NCBI RefSeq assembly: GCF_001510655.1
Contig: NZ_LMVC01000002.1
Location: 1,464,759-1,528,758, forward strand
Direction: 5' to 3'
DNA: 64,000 nt
Source of the DNA: Fictibacillus sp. FJAT-27399
Lineage (GTDB): Bacteria; Bacillota; Bacilli; Bacillales; Fictibacillaceae
The notes beneath the pieces are model-generated. The model was not told where the DNA came from and did not search any database. It was given only the letters and a program-made list of their open reading frames with translations. Within the stretch, counting starts at the first letter, position 1. The number at the start of each line of letters is the position of its first letter. Shown here piece by piece: positions 1-8,422 of this stretch. A program made the position numbers and the translations under genes.

Positions 1-65
1 GCTAGTCCCGCAGGAGTCTCGCATCTTCCACTTCAATTAACTTTTCATTAAAGATTTTTCAAGCC

Positions 66-112
66 AAAAAGGGGCTGCCTGAAGGTCAATTTTCGACTTT
101 CTGGGCAGCCCC
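66..112 (-). terminator. Rho-independent terminator of the helD-like gene
   Basis: A perfect 9-bp stem (71-79 with 104-112, GGGGCTGCC/GGCAGCCCC) is followed on the minus strand by a run of T (plus-strand A at 66-70). It lies about 90 bp past the helD stop codon, the orientation expected for its terminator. The loop is long (24 nt). Confidence 0.75.
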
Positions 113-177
113 TCATGATGTTGGAAAACTGCTTTTAAGGCAGGTTTCATGATGTTGGAAAACTGCTCAGGCAGGTT
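113..177. repeat. Two-copy tandem repeat of about 31-34 bp
   Basis: Unit one (113-146) and unit two (147-177) share TCATGATGTTGGAAAACTGC and the ending AGGCAGGTT; they differ by a 3-bp indel in between. It sits in the helD 3' untranslated region before the terminator. A local duplication is the simplest reading; no function is evident. Confidence 0.7.
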
Positions 178-198
178 TCAAGGTATGCAGGTTTTTTG

Positions 199-2547
199 TC
201 AACTTTCTCTCACAAAGGAATCTTGAGGAACCGCAGTGATGAACGGAGAAATCGCTCCGCGGGAAAACAGATACAGTTCGTGCATGGCACGGGTACAAAC
301 CGTATAAAACAGCCTGCGATCACTTTCTTTGCCGTATTGCAAATTTGACGCATTGTATACCAGAACCGCATCGAACTCGATCCCTTTAGCAAGATAAGAT
401 GGAATGATCAGCGTATCCTGCTTGAAAGAAAAAGAATCTTTCTTCATGAGTTCTACATGAACCTGGTCTTTCAGGCTTTCGTAAGCTTCCTCACATTCTT
501 TCGCGGTCTTGCATATCACAGCGATCGTCTTTACCTGTTTATCCTGCAGTTTACGGATCGTACCTGCAATGGCTCGAGTATGGTCCTCTTTCTTTTCGTA
601 CTGTTTCAGCACCGGCTTTTCTCCATCACGGTTAAAGGGAATGATGGATTCCTTCTCATTTAGCATTTCCCGTGTAAATTCAACGATCTGTCTTGTGGAA
701 CGATAGCTTCGCGTTAAAATAATGCGTTCTGTATGGTCTTTTCCATAACGCTCATACAGCATCTGAAACGCATCACCCGTGGAATGGGCATAAATCGATT
801 GATTGAGATCACCCAAAACGGTCATTTTGCTTCGTGGAAACAGGCGCTGAATGAAGGCAAACTGAAACGGAGAATAGTCCTGTGCCTCATCTATAAATAC
901 ATGGCGTACTGCCGTATTGGTCTGAAACCCTTCCAGCCGTTCTTTTAAATATAAGTAAGGAGTTGCATCCTCATATAAAAGTTCTCCATTGCTTAATGTT
1001 TCAGCAGTCAGCCTGGAGATTTCTTTCCAGCTGCCAGGAAGCAGATACTTCTCCTCCCTCTCCCAGGATAACCCCTCGCCTGTAAACAGCCTCATGTACA
1101 GCGCCTTAAGATTAATAAACGTTAAGGACTTGATCCTCTTTTTCAATGGCTTAAATGCTTTGGAAACCACATACGCCGATAACAGTCTCTGCTCCTGTTC
1201 AAAATCATTAAACGAATCTTCCGTGTATTGCTTTTTCTTCATTAGTTTTTGATAGAGCCTGACGTACACTTCTTTATCGAGCAGCTGTATTTTTTCTTCC
1301 ACCCACGGTTCTTTCCGTTCGGTCTTTTCCCGTTTCCTGACCTCACTCACGAGCCATTCGGATACGAGCTTCATGCGGTTCGGAATGGAAACCGAAGAGG
1401 AGTAAGAATAGAATTTTTCTTTGATCTGTTCTGCTGAGACCAAGACTCTCCCTCTAAATGAAACAGATTTAAAGAGCATATCCTCATTGCGCAGATGAGT
1501 GATATACGCTTCAATCACGTTCATGAAATCAAGCGACGCTTTAAAACGGATGCCCTCCAGCCTGACTTTGTGATCCGGATGGTCTTCCTCAGTAAGTACG
1601 GCCTCCATCTGTTCCAACGGATCTTCAAGATCGTAGGAATCACCAAGATGGTGATACACGTACTGCTGAAACGTCGTCTGCAGCATATTTTCTTCACCCA
1701 GCTCAGGCAAAACGTTTGAGACATAGCTGTTGAACACGTTGTTGGGAGAAAAGAGTACGATCTGGTTGGCCGAAAGTGTTTCTCTGTATCGATATAAGAG
1801 GTAAGCGACACGCTGAAGGGCCGCTGACGTTTTTCCGCACCCGGCAGCTCCTTGAACAATCAGAAGGTTCCCCTTCGTATTCCGGATAATTTGGTTCTGT
1901 TCTTTTTGGATAGTGGCCACGATGCTTTTCATCTGAGGATTAGCCTGCCGGCTCAGTACTTCCTGCAGCAATTCATCGCCAATGGTCACACCCGTATCAA
2001 ACATGCTCTTGATCTGGGCATTCCGGATGATATATTGCCGTTTCAGCTCCATCTCTCCTGAAACGGTACCTTCTGGCGCCTCGTATTCCGCTCTTCCAAG
2101 TGAATGGTCATAGTATAGACTGGAGATGGGCGCCCTCCAGTCATACACTAGAAATTCATCAGCCTTTTCATCATAAAACGAAGCGATTCCGAGATAAATT
2201 CGATCTGTCTTGGCATCCTTCTCTTCTTTAAAATCTATTCTTCCGAAGTAAGGGGAGTCACTCAGTTTTACAAGGCTTTTTTTCTGGTCTTCAGCGTTTT
2301 TATGGCTGCGTTCCAATTCAGACAGCAATTCCGCCTGCTGCTTAATACTGGCTGCGGTTTCTGCTGCCTCATGCGCATCATCAAAATTGACGGTCACATC
2401 TTCCCAGAAGTCTTTTCTGATCTGGACCACATCTTCTTTTTTCCCGCCAAGATGCTCCTCAAGAACATTCATTTTCTTTTTTACTTGATCAACAACCGAA
2501 TTAACGCGTTCCTGTTCTCTTTGCCATTCTGTTTCCCACTGGTTCAT
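199..2547 (-). CDS. helD: HelD-like RNA polymerase recycling ATPase (UvrD/Rep superfamily)
   Basis: 782 residues, the usual size of Bacillus HelD, a superfamily-1 helicase-like ATPase that removes RNA polymerase from stalled or terminated complexes. The N-terminal ~90 residues form a charged helical region (the coiled-coil arm in the family). Walker A is at residues 232-241 (QGAAGCGKTS), a DEAQD Walker B-like motif lies near residue 560, and SYRSTRQI and TVCTRAMHELY match SF1 motifs IV-VI. The gene stands alone, transcribed leftward, with a terminator after it. A plausible -10 (TATAAT, minus strand 2615-2610) lies upstream without a good -35. A generic UvrD-type helicase is less likely because the HelD-specific N-terminal arm and interrupted helicase core are present. 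Confidence 0.88.
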   Translation of the reverse strand: MNQWETEWQREQERVNSVVDQVKKKMNVLEEHLGGKKEDVVQIRKDFWEDVTVNFDDAHEAAETAASIKQQAELLSELERSHKNAEDQKKSLVKLSDSPYFGRIDFKEEKDAKTDRIYLGIASFYDEKADEFLVYDWRAPISSLYYDHSLGRAEYEAPEGTVSGEMELKRQYIIRNAQIKSMFDTGVTIGDELLQEVLSRQANPQMKSIVATIQKEQNQIIRNTKGNLLIVQGAAGCGKTSAALQRVAYLLYRYRETLSANQIVLFSPNNVFNSYVSNVLPELGEENMLQTTFQQYVYHHLGDSYDLEDPLEQMEAVLTEEDHPDHKVRLEGIRFKASLDFMNVIEAYITHLRNEDMLFKSVSFRGRVLVSAEQIKEKFYSYSSSVSIPNRMKLVSEWLVSEVRKREKTERKEPWVEEKIQLLDKEVYVRLYQKLMKKKQYTEDSFNDFEQEQRLLSAYVVSKAFKPLKKRIKSLTFINLKALYMRLFTGEGLSWEREEKYLLPGSWKEISRLTAETLSNGELLYEDATPYLYLKERLEGFQTNTAVRHVFIDEAQDYSPFQFAFIQRLFPRSKMTVLGDLNQSIYAHSTGDAFQMLYERYGKDHTERIILTRSYRSTRQIVEFTREMLNEKESIIPFNRDGEKPVLKQYEKKEDHTRAIAGTIRKLQDKQVKTIAVICKTAKECEEAYESLKDQVHVELMKKDSFSFKQDTLIIPSYLAKGIEFDAVLVYNASNLQYGKESDRRLFYTVCTRAMHELYLFSRGAISPFITAVPQDSFVRES

Positions 2548-2736
2548 AACCCCTCTCCTTTATCTGCAAATTTCCATGCTAAAATTCTTGACAAAACAAC
2601 CACTTACCTATTATAATAAATTTGGGTAAATTTAATCTTATATTAACAATTTTCGGTAAGTCGCAAACTTCATTTTAGCACACCGGCTGTACGTCAAGCA
2701 ATGCTTTTTCTAAATAATTGAGTAAATAAAACTGCT

Positions 2737-2769
2737 AAAGAGCCATGGGAACGTTCCTGGCTCTTTTTT
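2737..2769 (+). terminator. Orphan terminator-like hairpin in the helD-phoA divergent gap
   Basis: AAAGAGCCA (2737-2745) pairs with TGGCTCTTT (2758-2766) and is followed by T's on the plus strand, so it would stop rightward transcription. No rightward gene ends here: helD points left and the phosphatase starts at 2916. It could protect phoA from upstream transcription, act in its leader, or be a relic of a lost gene. The rest of the 368-bp gap 2548-2915 shows no convincing Pho box or ORF. Confidence 0.6.
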
Positions 2770-2915
2770 TTGTGTCAACTCCTTTGTTTACCACCTCAGC
2801 ACCTCTTGTAATCTAGTACCATTTAGGCAATACCTATGGTCCATTGAGTGCCTGAAAGATTATGAATATACTTAATTTTACAAATAAATATAAAAAATTA
2901 CAGGAGGGGACGACA

Positions 2916-4277
2916 ATGATAAGGGATAATTTTAAACGCTGGCTTCCGCTGGCCTTGGTAACTGCTGTCGGGCTCGGAGGCCTTTCAACCTCAATGCATG
3001 GTGATGCCAAAAACCTTAATACAAAAAAGGAACCGGAAATTAAGAATGTGATCTTTCTGATCGGTGATGGTATGGGGCCTGCGGCTACAACCGCAATGCG
3101 CTACTGGAAAGATGATCTGAATACGGTTGAAATGGAGAAAACAGCATTTGACCGCTATTTTGTCGGTAAACAAATGACCTATGCTGATGACCCTGATGAG
3201 AACATAACGGATTCAGCTTCTGCTGCCACAGCCATGTCGACTGGGGAAAAAACGTACAATGCGGCCATTGCTGTTGACAATGACAAATCTGAATTGAAGA
3301 CTGTCCTTGAGGCCGCAAAGGCTCGCGGTAAATCTACCGGACTAGTTGCTACCTCAGAACTTGCCCATGCTACCCCCGCTTCTTTCGGTGCCCATGACCC
3401 GAGTCGAAAAAACATGAACGAGATTGCCAGTGACTATTTTGATGAGAAAATTAACCGCAAACATAAAGTGGATGTGCTCCTCGGGGGTGGTTCAGCCAAC
3501 TTTATCCGTGATGACAGAAACTTGGTGAACGAGTTCAAAAATGCAGGCTTTAGTTATGTTACAACTAAAGAACAGCTTCTTCATAACAAGAACGAACAGA
3601 TCCTGGGTCTTTTCGCTAAGGGCGGAATGCCTAAAATGATCGACCGCAATCATGACCTCCCTTCCCTGAAAGAGATGACCAACTCTGCGATCCAGAGGCT
3701 TGACCGGGATAAAGACGGCTTCTTCCTGATGGTTGAAGGCAGCCAGATCGACTGGGCGGAGCATGATAATGACATCGTCGGAACGATGAGCGAGATGCAG
3801 GACTTTGAAAAAGCCTTTCAGGCTGCTGTCCAGTTCGCCAAAAAGGACAAGCATACACTCGTTGTCGCCACAGCAGACCACTCAACCGGTGGTTTATCAA
3901 TCGGAGCGAACGGCAAATACAACTGGTTCGCTGATCCGGTTAGAGCCTTTAAGCGCACACCTGATTTCCTCGGTGAAACCATTGCATCAGGAGCTGATGT
4001 GGAACAAACACTGCAAAAATATATAGATCTTACGTTAACCGAGTCTGAGATCCATAGTGTAAAAGAAGCTGCAAAAACAAAAGATATGGTTAAAATCGAT
4101 GCTGCCATCGAAAAAATAGCCGATCTCCGTTCCAACACAGGCTGGACAACCACAGGCCATACGGGCGAGGATGTTAACGTTTATTCGTACGGACCAGGCA
4201 AGGAGAAGTTCGCCGGGTTAATCAACAATACCGATCAGGCGAAAAACATCTTCAAAATCATTCATACAGGGAAATAA
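2916..4277 (+). CDS. Secreted alkaline phosphatase
   Basis: Alkaline phosphatase of the PhoA/PhoB family, releasing phosphate from organic esters outside the membrane. The start at 2916 is chosen over the upstream in-frame ATG at 2862 because AGGAGGGG (2902-2909) lies just ahead of it and it opens a proper signal peptide (basic NFKRW, then a hydrophobic stretch to about residue 25). Seen in the 453-residue protein: metal-binding GDGMG near residue 51, nucleophile Ser100 in the DSAS motif, TADHSTGG and GHTGEDVNV, which supply metal ligands in the family. Length fits Bacillus enzymes. Regulation by PhoPR is usual for the family, but no clear TTAACA direct repeats were seen upstream. Confidence 0.93.
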   Translation: MIRDNFKRWLPLALVTAVGLGGLSTSMHGDAKNLNTKKEPEIKNVIFLIGDGMGPAATTAMRYWKDDLNTVEMEKTAFDRYFVGKQMTYADDPDENITDSASAATAMSTGEKTYNAAIAVDNDKSELKTVLEAAKARGKSTGLVATSELAHATPASFGAHDPSRKNMNEIASDYFDEKINRKHKVDVLLGGGSANFIRDDRNLVNEFKNAGFSYVTTKEQLLHNKNEQILGLFAKGGMPKMIDRNHDLPSLKEMTNSAIQRLDRDKDGFFLMVEGSQIDWAEHDNDIVGTMSEMQDFEKAFQAAVQFAKKDKHTLVVATADHSTGGLSIGANGKYNWFADPVRAFKRTPDFLGETIASGADVEQTLQKYIDLTLTESEIHSVKEAAKTKDMVKIDAAIEKIADLRSNTGWTTTGHTGEDVNVYSYGPGKEKFAGLINNTDQAKNIFKIIHTGK

Positions 4278-4286
4278 GAAAAGTCC

Positions 4287-4455
4287 TGTTCAAGTCCGAC
4301 AAGCGCTGGAACTCTTACGCAGCAACACGCTTTTTGTGTTGAGGTTGAAAGAGTGAAGCGACCAAAGACGAATTGTGATTTTTCATTTCGTCCTCCGAGG
4401 ACTTATGTTGAAAATGGTACTTCCGTTTTCAACCCTGGGCGCTGGAGCTAGACAT
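4287..4455. repeat. Dispersed Bacillaceae-type intergenic repeat
   Basis: This non-coding block after the phosphatase begins AAGTCCGACAAGCGCTGGAA and ends GGGCGCTGGAGCTAGAC. The 11-mer GCGCTGGA(A/G)CT recurs at 4303 and 4439 as a direct repeat bounding the block. From memory, the ends (CAAGTCCGAC, GAGTGAAGCGACC, GGCGCTGGAGCTAGAC) resemble a repeat scattered through many Bacillaceae genomes. No ORF or transposase is present, so it may be a mobile-element remnant or a structured intergenic element. Confidence 0.5.
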
Positions 4456-4479
4456 TACAACCATGAATATTCGAAGAGT

Positions 4480-4514
4480 AAAACGCCCTGCGATTCTTCG
4501 CCGGGCGTTTTTGC
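4480..4514 (+). terminator. Bidirectional terminator between convergent genes
   Basis: AAAACGCCC (4480-4488) pairs with GGGCGTTTT (4503-4511), with a T-run on the plus strand and A's on the other side. It can end both the phosphatase transcript and the leftward acetyltransferase transcript that stops at 4522. Confidence 0.8.
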
Positions 4515-4521
4515 TTTTCTT

Positions 4522-5073
4522 TTATTGTTTCGGCTTGTCATAGATGTTAAAGCCGCTTTCACTTGTTCCGCGAAACGTAAAGCCAGCATCGCTGTAGAAC
4601 CGGTTTAAGCTTTCATTGCTGGCAATGCAGTCCAGGCGGATGACGGATTTTCCGTTAAACGAAATGCCATTCGTTACCCAGTACAGGATATCCGCCCCCA
4701 AATTTTTTCCAGCGGTGTTTCGGTCAATCGCCAGACGGTGAAGGTAGATCGCTTCCTCAAGATCATCTCCCCAAAGCTCAAGATCCCAAGCACTCGCCTT
4801 CTGAGGGAGCATGACCACCCCTACCATTTTATTTTCTTTATTTTTAAAAACGAACACGTCTCCGTCTAAAATAGATTGAGCCATTCCATGAACATCGTTA
4901 CCTTCAAGCAGCTCGCTCCACTGCGTCGATCCTTTGCTCTGCAGCCATTGTGCTGTCCGGACAAGCAATGCCATAACTTCCTCTGTATCCCCTGCAGCAG
5001 CCTGGAACGCCCGGACTTCATGATTGACTGCTGGATTTGTAATGTTAAAATTCTTCAAGCTGATCCTCCTCAT
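4522..5073 (-). CDS. GNAT family N-acetyltransferase
   Basis: 183-residue Gcn5-related acetyltransferase, using acetyl-CoA on an unknown amine. Family features: IYLHRLAIDRNTAGKNLGADIL (split here as LHRLAIDR followed by GKNLGADIL) matches beta-4 and the acyl-CoA pyrophosphate loop, and LDCIASNESLNRFYSDAGFT matches the beta-5 to alpha-4 NxxLxxFYxxxGF signature. The start is ambiguous: the annotated ATG has only a modest AAAGGA upstream, whereas the first codons themselves (ATG AGG AGG) form a strong Shine-Dalgarno for an in-frame TTG at 5058. The true protein may therefore begin there, 5 residues shorter. It is a single leftward gene. Substrate cannot be read from sequence. Confidence 0.85.
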   Translation of the reverse strand: MRRISLKNFNITNPAVNHEVRAFQAAAGDTEEVMALLVRTAQWLQSKGSTQWSELLEGNDVHGMAQSILDGDVFVFKNKENKMVGVVMLPQKASAWDLELWGDDLEEAIYLHRLAIDRNTAGKNLGADILYWVTNGISFNGKSVIRLDCIASNESLNRFYSDAGFTFRGTSESGFNIYDKPKQ

Positions 5074-5130
5074 TCCGCATTCCTTTTTAAATTATCAACG
5101 ATTCGGTAAAAAAACAACTAAATGACATAG

Positions 5131-5170
5131 GAAAAGCAGCAGCGCTTTTTAATAAGCACCGCTGCTTTTA
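5131..5170 (-). terminator. Terminator of the DUF3949-like gene
   Basis: AAAAGCAGC (5132-5140) pairs with GCTGCTTTT (5161-5169). On the minus strand the stem ends in TTTT, just after the stop of the leftward gene at 5176. The stem extends imperfectly inward. Confidence 0.7.
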
Positions 5171-5175
5171 GAACA

Positions 5176-5421
5176 TTATCGATGTTTCAATTTATAAATC
5201 AGACTGGCGACAAGAGCAGACGGCAGATTAAAAAGGTTGCCCTGCACATGATAATGAAGCTGCTCTTCCTGTACTGGCATTTGATCATACATTTCCTGCT
5301 GGCTTAACGATATGTTTCGGCTCCGCTCTTTCATCCCGGAAATATAGGAATATTGAATAGGAATCATAATGATAAAATACAGAATGGCAATAGCTCCGAA
5401 AAAGATATACGCAGATGTCAT
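5176..5421 (-). CDS. Small membrane protein, DUF3949-like
   Basis: 81 residues with one N-terminal membrane segment (about residues 4-22) followed by a short charged region with YDQMPVQEEQLHYHVQGNLFNLP and a second weakly hydrophobic tail near LVASLIY. The QYSYISG...QEEQLHY...GNL pattern resembles DUF3949 proteins of Bacillus as I recall them; function unknown. AGAGGAGGGG lies directly before the ATG, so the start is secure. It is transcribed alone, between the acetyltransferase and a diguanylate cyclase, with its own terminator. Confidence 0.65.
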   Translation of the reverse strand: MTSAYIFFGAIAILYFIIMIPIQYSYISGMKERSRNISLSQQEMYDQMPVQEEQLHYHVQGNLFNLPSALVASLIYKLKHR

Positions 5422-5481
5422 GAAACCCCTCCTCTTTTTCCATATTATAACATCTGTTTCTTTTCAGTACATTTTCTTTTC

Positions 5482-7134
5482 TTATTGCACAGCTTGTATT
5501 GATGAAAGATCGATAAAATTCACTTGGTTTTTACCTGATTTTTTTGAAAGATATAACGCCTGATCTGCCAGCTTCATCACATCTTCAATATCTTCACCGT
5601 TCATGGGCCAAACTGCACCGCCAATGCTGCAGCCGATTGTTAAACTGTTTCCATTGAACATAAAACGTTCATTAAGCACACTGATGATCCTGCTCCCGAT
5701 CCGCTTCCCTTCCTCAATCGGTTCACCTGATGAAGATTCGATGAGAAGAACAAATTCATCTCCTCCCAATCTGGCGGCATACTCACCTTTCCTCAGGCTC
5801 CGTTTTAACCGTTTTCCTACCTCCTTCAGAAGTTCATCGCCGATATGATGGCCGTATGTATCATTGATATACTTAAATCCATCTAAATCCATAAACAGAA
5901 GAGTGAAATACCCGTCAGCAACCACCCTTGCACTCCGGATAGCCTGTTCAACCTGCAAATAAAGGGAGAGGCGGTTCGGCAGTCCAGTCAATGCATCGTT
6001 ATGCGCCAGATCTTCCATTCTGCCAAGCTCTGATTCTGTTTCACTTAATGAAGCAACAAGATTTCGAAGGGAAGACGAAAGAACCTCGATGTCCTTTATC
6101 CCTCTCACTTGCGGAATCTCTACTTTATTTCCTTTACGAAGTTCATAGGCTGCGTTTGTAATTTGCTGCAGCGGACCTGCAATTTTCCCTGCGAGCAGCC
6201 AGCCGGCAATTGCGAACAGCACTGAACAAATACCTCCAAAAAACAAGATAAAGGACTGGAGGTTTTTTGCAGGAATAAATGCAGCATCTTCAGACTGCCT
6301 GACAATGATAGCCCAACCGAGGCCTTGATAGTCCAAATGACCCTGTCCCAATGCATAACCGGTTAAATAAGTTTTTCCATCCGGCCATCTCTCAAGGTTC
6401 CAATGATTTTTCTTTTGCTGTGCCTGTTTTACACTTTTAAGATGCAATGGTTTTCCAAGCAAATGCTTTGGACCGAGAAGGATCGTGTTCTGTTTGGCGC
6501 TGACAATGAAAATTTCAGTACTGCCCCTCTCACTTTTCATAGGCTGCAATACAGTATCCCGGATCTCTTTTGACCACTCCCAGCTCAGGTGTGCGGCCAA
6601 AACCCCTTTGAAATCGCCGTTTTTCCCATATACAGGTGTGCTGATATCCACGAACTGCACCGGCTCACCGGACGGATTAGGAAGCAGCTTTGCCAGAAGA
6701 ACCGCATCATGGACATCTCCTATGAAAGGAGCCTTTTTCGCTCGCTGGAATACAGGGCGTTCCTCAATGTTTTTACCTTTTAAAATTCCTTGTGTGGATG
6801 CGATGACATTTCCTTTTTTATCGGTCAGACCAATCCATGAAAACGAGGGAATGCTGTCATGCAGACGATTTAGCATTTTTTCAATGCTTTCCGGGTGCTT
6901 CTGTTCTTTAAGCTGATCGAGTTCACTCAGCACTTTAATCTCACCATAACGCGACCACATAAAGTAATCCAGCTTATCAGCCATCTGATAGGCGTTCTGT
7001 GACAGCGTTACTCCAATTTCCTTTTTAATATCAGCTCCCGACCTCTTGCTGATGGTGATGCTTAAAATGCCCGACAAAATAAAAATCAAAATAGCAATTG
7101 TTAGTGCGACTAGTGTTCTTAGCTTAATAGACAA
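5482..7134 (-). CDS. Membrane diguanylate cyclase (dCache-HAMP-GGDEF)
   Basis: 550 residues. Membrane helix 1 spans about 5-27, an extracytoplasmic dCache-like sensor about 35-290 (with FSWIGLTDKKGNVIAST and FVDISTPVYGKNGDFKGVLAAHL), membrane helix 2 about 294-315, HAMP about 316-368, and a GGDEF domain from about 372. The active-site GGDEF is intact at 457-461, as are DALTGLPNR and DLDGFKYINDTYGHHIGD, so it should make cyclic di-GMP from two GTP. The inhibitory I-site, normally RxxD five residues before GGDEF, reads RKGE (448-451), so product inhibition may be weakened. It probably converts an external ligand into c-di-GMP. It is transcribed alone; the ligand is unknown. Confidence 0.92.
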   Translation of the reverse strand: MSIKLRTLVALTIAILIFILSGILSITISKRSGADIKKEIGVTLSQNAYQMADKLDYFMWSRYGEIKVLSELDQLKEQKHPESIEKMLNRLHDSIPSFSWIGLTDKKGNVIASTQGILKGKNIEERPVFQRAKKAPFIGDVHDAVLLAKLLPNPSGEPVQFVDISTPVYGKNGDFKGVLAAHLSWEWSKEIRDTVLQPMKSERGSTEIFIVSAKQNTILLGPKHLLGKPLHLKSVKQAQQKKNHWNLERWPDGKTYLTGYALGQGHLDYQGLGWAIIVRQSEDAAFIPAKNLQSFILFFGGICSVLFAIAGWLLAGKIAGPLQQITNAAYELRKGNKVEIPQVRGIKDIEVLSSSLRNLVASLSETESELGRMEDLAHNDALTGLPNRLSLYLQVEQAIRSARVVADGYFTLLFMDLDGFKYINDTYGHHIGDELLKEVGKRLKRSLRKGEYAARLGGDEFVLLIESSSGEPIEEGKRIGSRIISVLNERFMFNGNSLTIGCSIGGAVWPMNGEDIEDVMKLADQALYLSKKSGKNQVNFIDLSSIQAVQ

Positions 7135-7305
7135 CTTGGTTTGCTCACTTTCTACAACAAGTAAAATACTATTCTAATATCGGCAGAAAATCTTTTTGTT
7201 GCAGTTTCTTTACGTAATTTCTATGGATTAGCCTACAGCAAATTTGGACAAAAATGAAACTAAACTGAAGTAGAGCCGTATAGTTAGGAAAGGAGTTGAT
7301 TTTTC

Positions 7306-7491
7306 ATGTTAAAAAAATTATTGAAATCATTACTTGGCGGAAGCCACAAACGATACAGCAGCAGTGATTATCATAAACATTCATATAAGAAGTTCAGCAG
7401 CAGCGACCATGGGAAAAAACATTACGGAAAAAGCCATGGTCATTCTTATTACAAAGGAAAACGCAGAAAAAGCGGCTTCTTCAGCAGCTGA
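7306..7491 (+). CDS. Small Ser/His/Lys/Tyr-rich basic protein upstream of a kinase
   Basis: 61 residues, very basic, made largely of Ser, His, Lys and Tyr with recurring SSSD blocks (residues 18-21 and 31-34) and many HxK/KxH steps; no membrane segment or known domain. GGAAAGGAG (7288-7296) precedes the ATG with good spacing, which supports translation. It ends 5 bp before the Ser/Thr kinase, so the two are almost certainly cotranscribed. A kinase substrate, a metal- or polyanion-binding peptide, or a spore-coat-like structural peptide are possible; none is demonstrated. Confidence 0.7.
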   Translation: MLKKLLKSLLGGSHKRYSSSDYHKHSYKKFSSSDHGKKHYGKSHGHSYYKGKRRKSGFFSS

Positions 7492-7496
7492 TATCC

Positions 7497-8324
7497 ATGA
7501 TGTTTCATTGGGCAAAGGATCTGTATCGGCTGATCCTAGACCGGCCGCTTAAGCCGGGCACTATCCTATTTGGCCGTTATCGGATCAATAAAATGCTAGG
7601 CATGGGGAGTTACGGAATAACGTATACAGCTTTAGATAAGGATTCCGAAAAAACAGTGGCGGTTAAGCAGCTGAGGAAAACAAAGGCTTGGACAAAAGCT
7701 GGCCGGCAATTCTTTGAGCGGGAGACGAGAATTCATAAGCAGCTAAAATGTCCTTCCATCCCTTCTGTTCATCAAGCAGGGCAGGATAAACGGGGCCGGT
7801 TCATTGTTATGGATTATGTTTCCGGAAAAACGTTTGAGGATTTAATTTTTGAAGAGGGCATTCGCTATACGGAGGTGGAAGCTCTTGCCGTTTTGAAAGA
7901 GGTGCTGATCATTATCAGTTCCTTCCATGAAAAAGGAATCGTTCATCGGGATCTCCGTATTCCCAATATTATTTCGGACCATGGAAAATTGCACATTATC
8001 GATTTCGGTCTTGCTTGCAGGCTTTACAGAAAACAAGAACACCATAATCAGCGCAAGACAGTTAATAATCTGATGCGAGAGGTATCTGTCGAAAGTGACT
8101 TTTATGCTCTTGGCCACTTTCTCCTGTTTCTGCTCTATTCGAATTATGAACCTGATACAAAGAAAGAAAAAAGCTGGGAGGAAGAGCTTACATTGTCTCC
8201 GGAAGTCCACAGACTGATAAGAAGACTGCTTCAGATCGACGAGAGCTTCAGGTCTGCAGTAGAAATCATTGATGAAATAAGCTTTCTGCTGCCCGAAAAC
8301 AAACGTGAAATGAAAACGATATAA
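7497..8324 (+). CDS. Hanks-type Ser/Thr protein kinase (YbdM/PrkD-like)
   Basis: 275-residue soluble eukaryotic-like kinase, similar in length and N-terminus (LILDRPLKPGTIL) to B. subtilis YbdM/PrkD as I remember it. The glycine loop LGMGSYG is at 34-40, catalytic-lysine motif VAVK ends at Lys57, the catalytic loop HRDLRIPN is at 150-157 (Arg replaces the usual Lys after HRD), and DFG is at 169-171. There is no membrane anchor or PASTA domain. It starts 5 bp after the small basic protein with little Shine-Dalgarno of its own, suggesting translational coupling, and is followed by a terminator. Substrates are unknown; the neighbour is the first candidate. Confidence 0.88.
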   Translation: MMFHWAKDLYRLILDRPLKPGTILFGRYRINKMLGMGSYGITYTALDKDSEKTVAVKQLRKTKAWTKAGRQFFERETRIHKQLKCPSIPSVHQAGQDKRGRFIVMDYVSGKTFEDLIFEEGIRYTEVEALAVLKEVLIIISSFHEKGIVHRDLRIPNIISDHGKLHIIDFGLACRLYRKQEHHNQRKTVNNLMREVSVESDFYALGHFLLFLLYSNYEPDTKKEKSWEEELTLSPEVHRLIRRLLQIDESFRSAVEIIDEISFLLPENKREMKTI

Positions 8325-8326
8325 AT

Positions 8327-8356
8327 AAAGGAGAACTGGTCTCAGTTCTCCTTTTC
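8327..8356 (+). terminator. Terminator of the kinase operon
   Basis: AAAGGAGAACT (8327-8337) pairs perfectly with AGTTCTCCTTT (8344-8354), followed by T-rich sequence, 2 bp after the kinase stop codon. Confidence 0.85.
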
Positions 8357-8422
8357 TCTCTGTTCACTTTCTTCCAATCCTTGAATAATTTAGTGTGACG
8401 TTTAAATGACAGGAGTGTTCAT

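Noticed and set aside
1-45. Left-edge sequence with CCGCAGGAGTCTCGCATCTT, recalling another Bacillaceae intergenic repeat
   Set aside because: Only a fragment is inside the window and I cannot confirm a second copy, so it is not listed as a repeat.
1521-1859. Long open frame opposite or offset to helD
   Set aside because: Shadow of the helD coding frame; no start signal, no family features.
2548-2915. Pho box upstream of the phosphatase
   Set aside because: Only one isolated TTAACA-like hexamer near 2643; no direct repeat at the needed spacing.
3492-3881. 129-residue antisense ORF in the phosphatase gene
   Set aside because: Shadow ORF with composition forced by the real gene.
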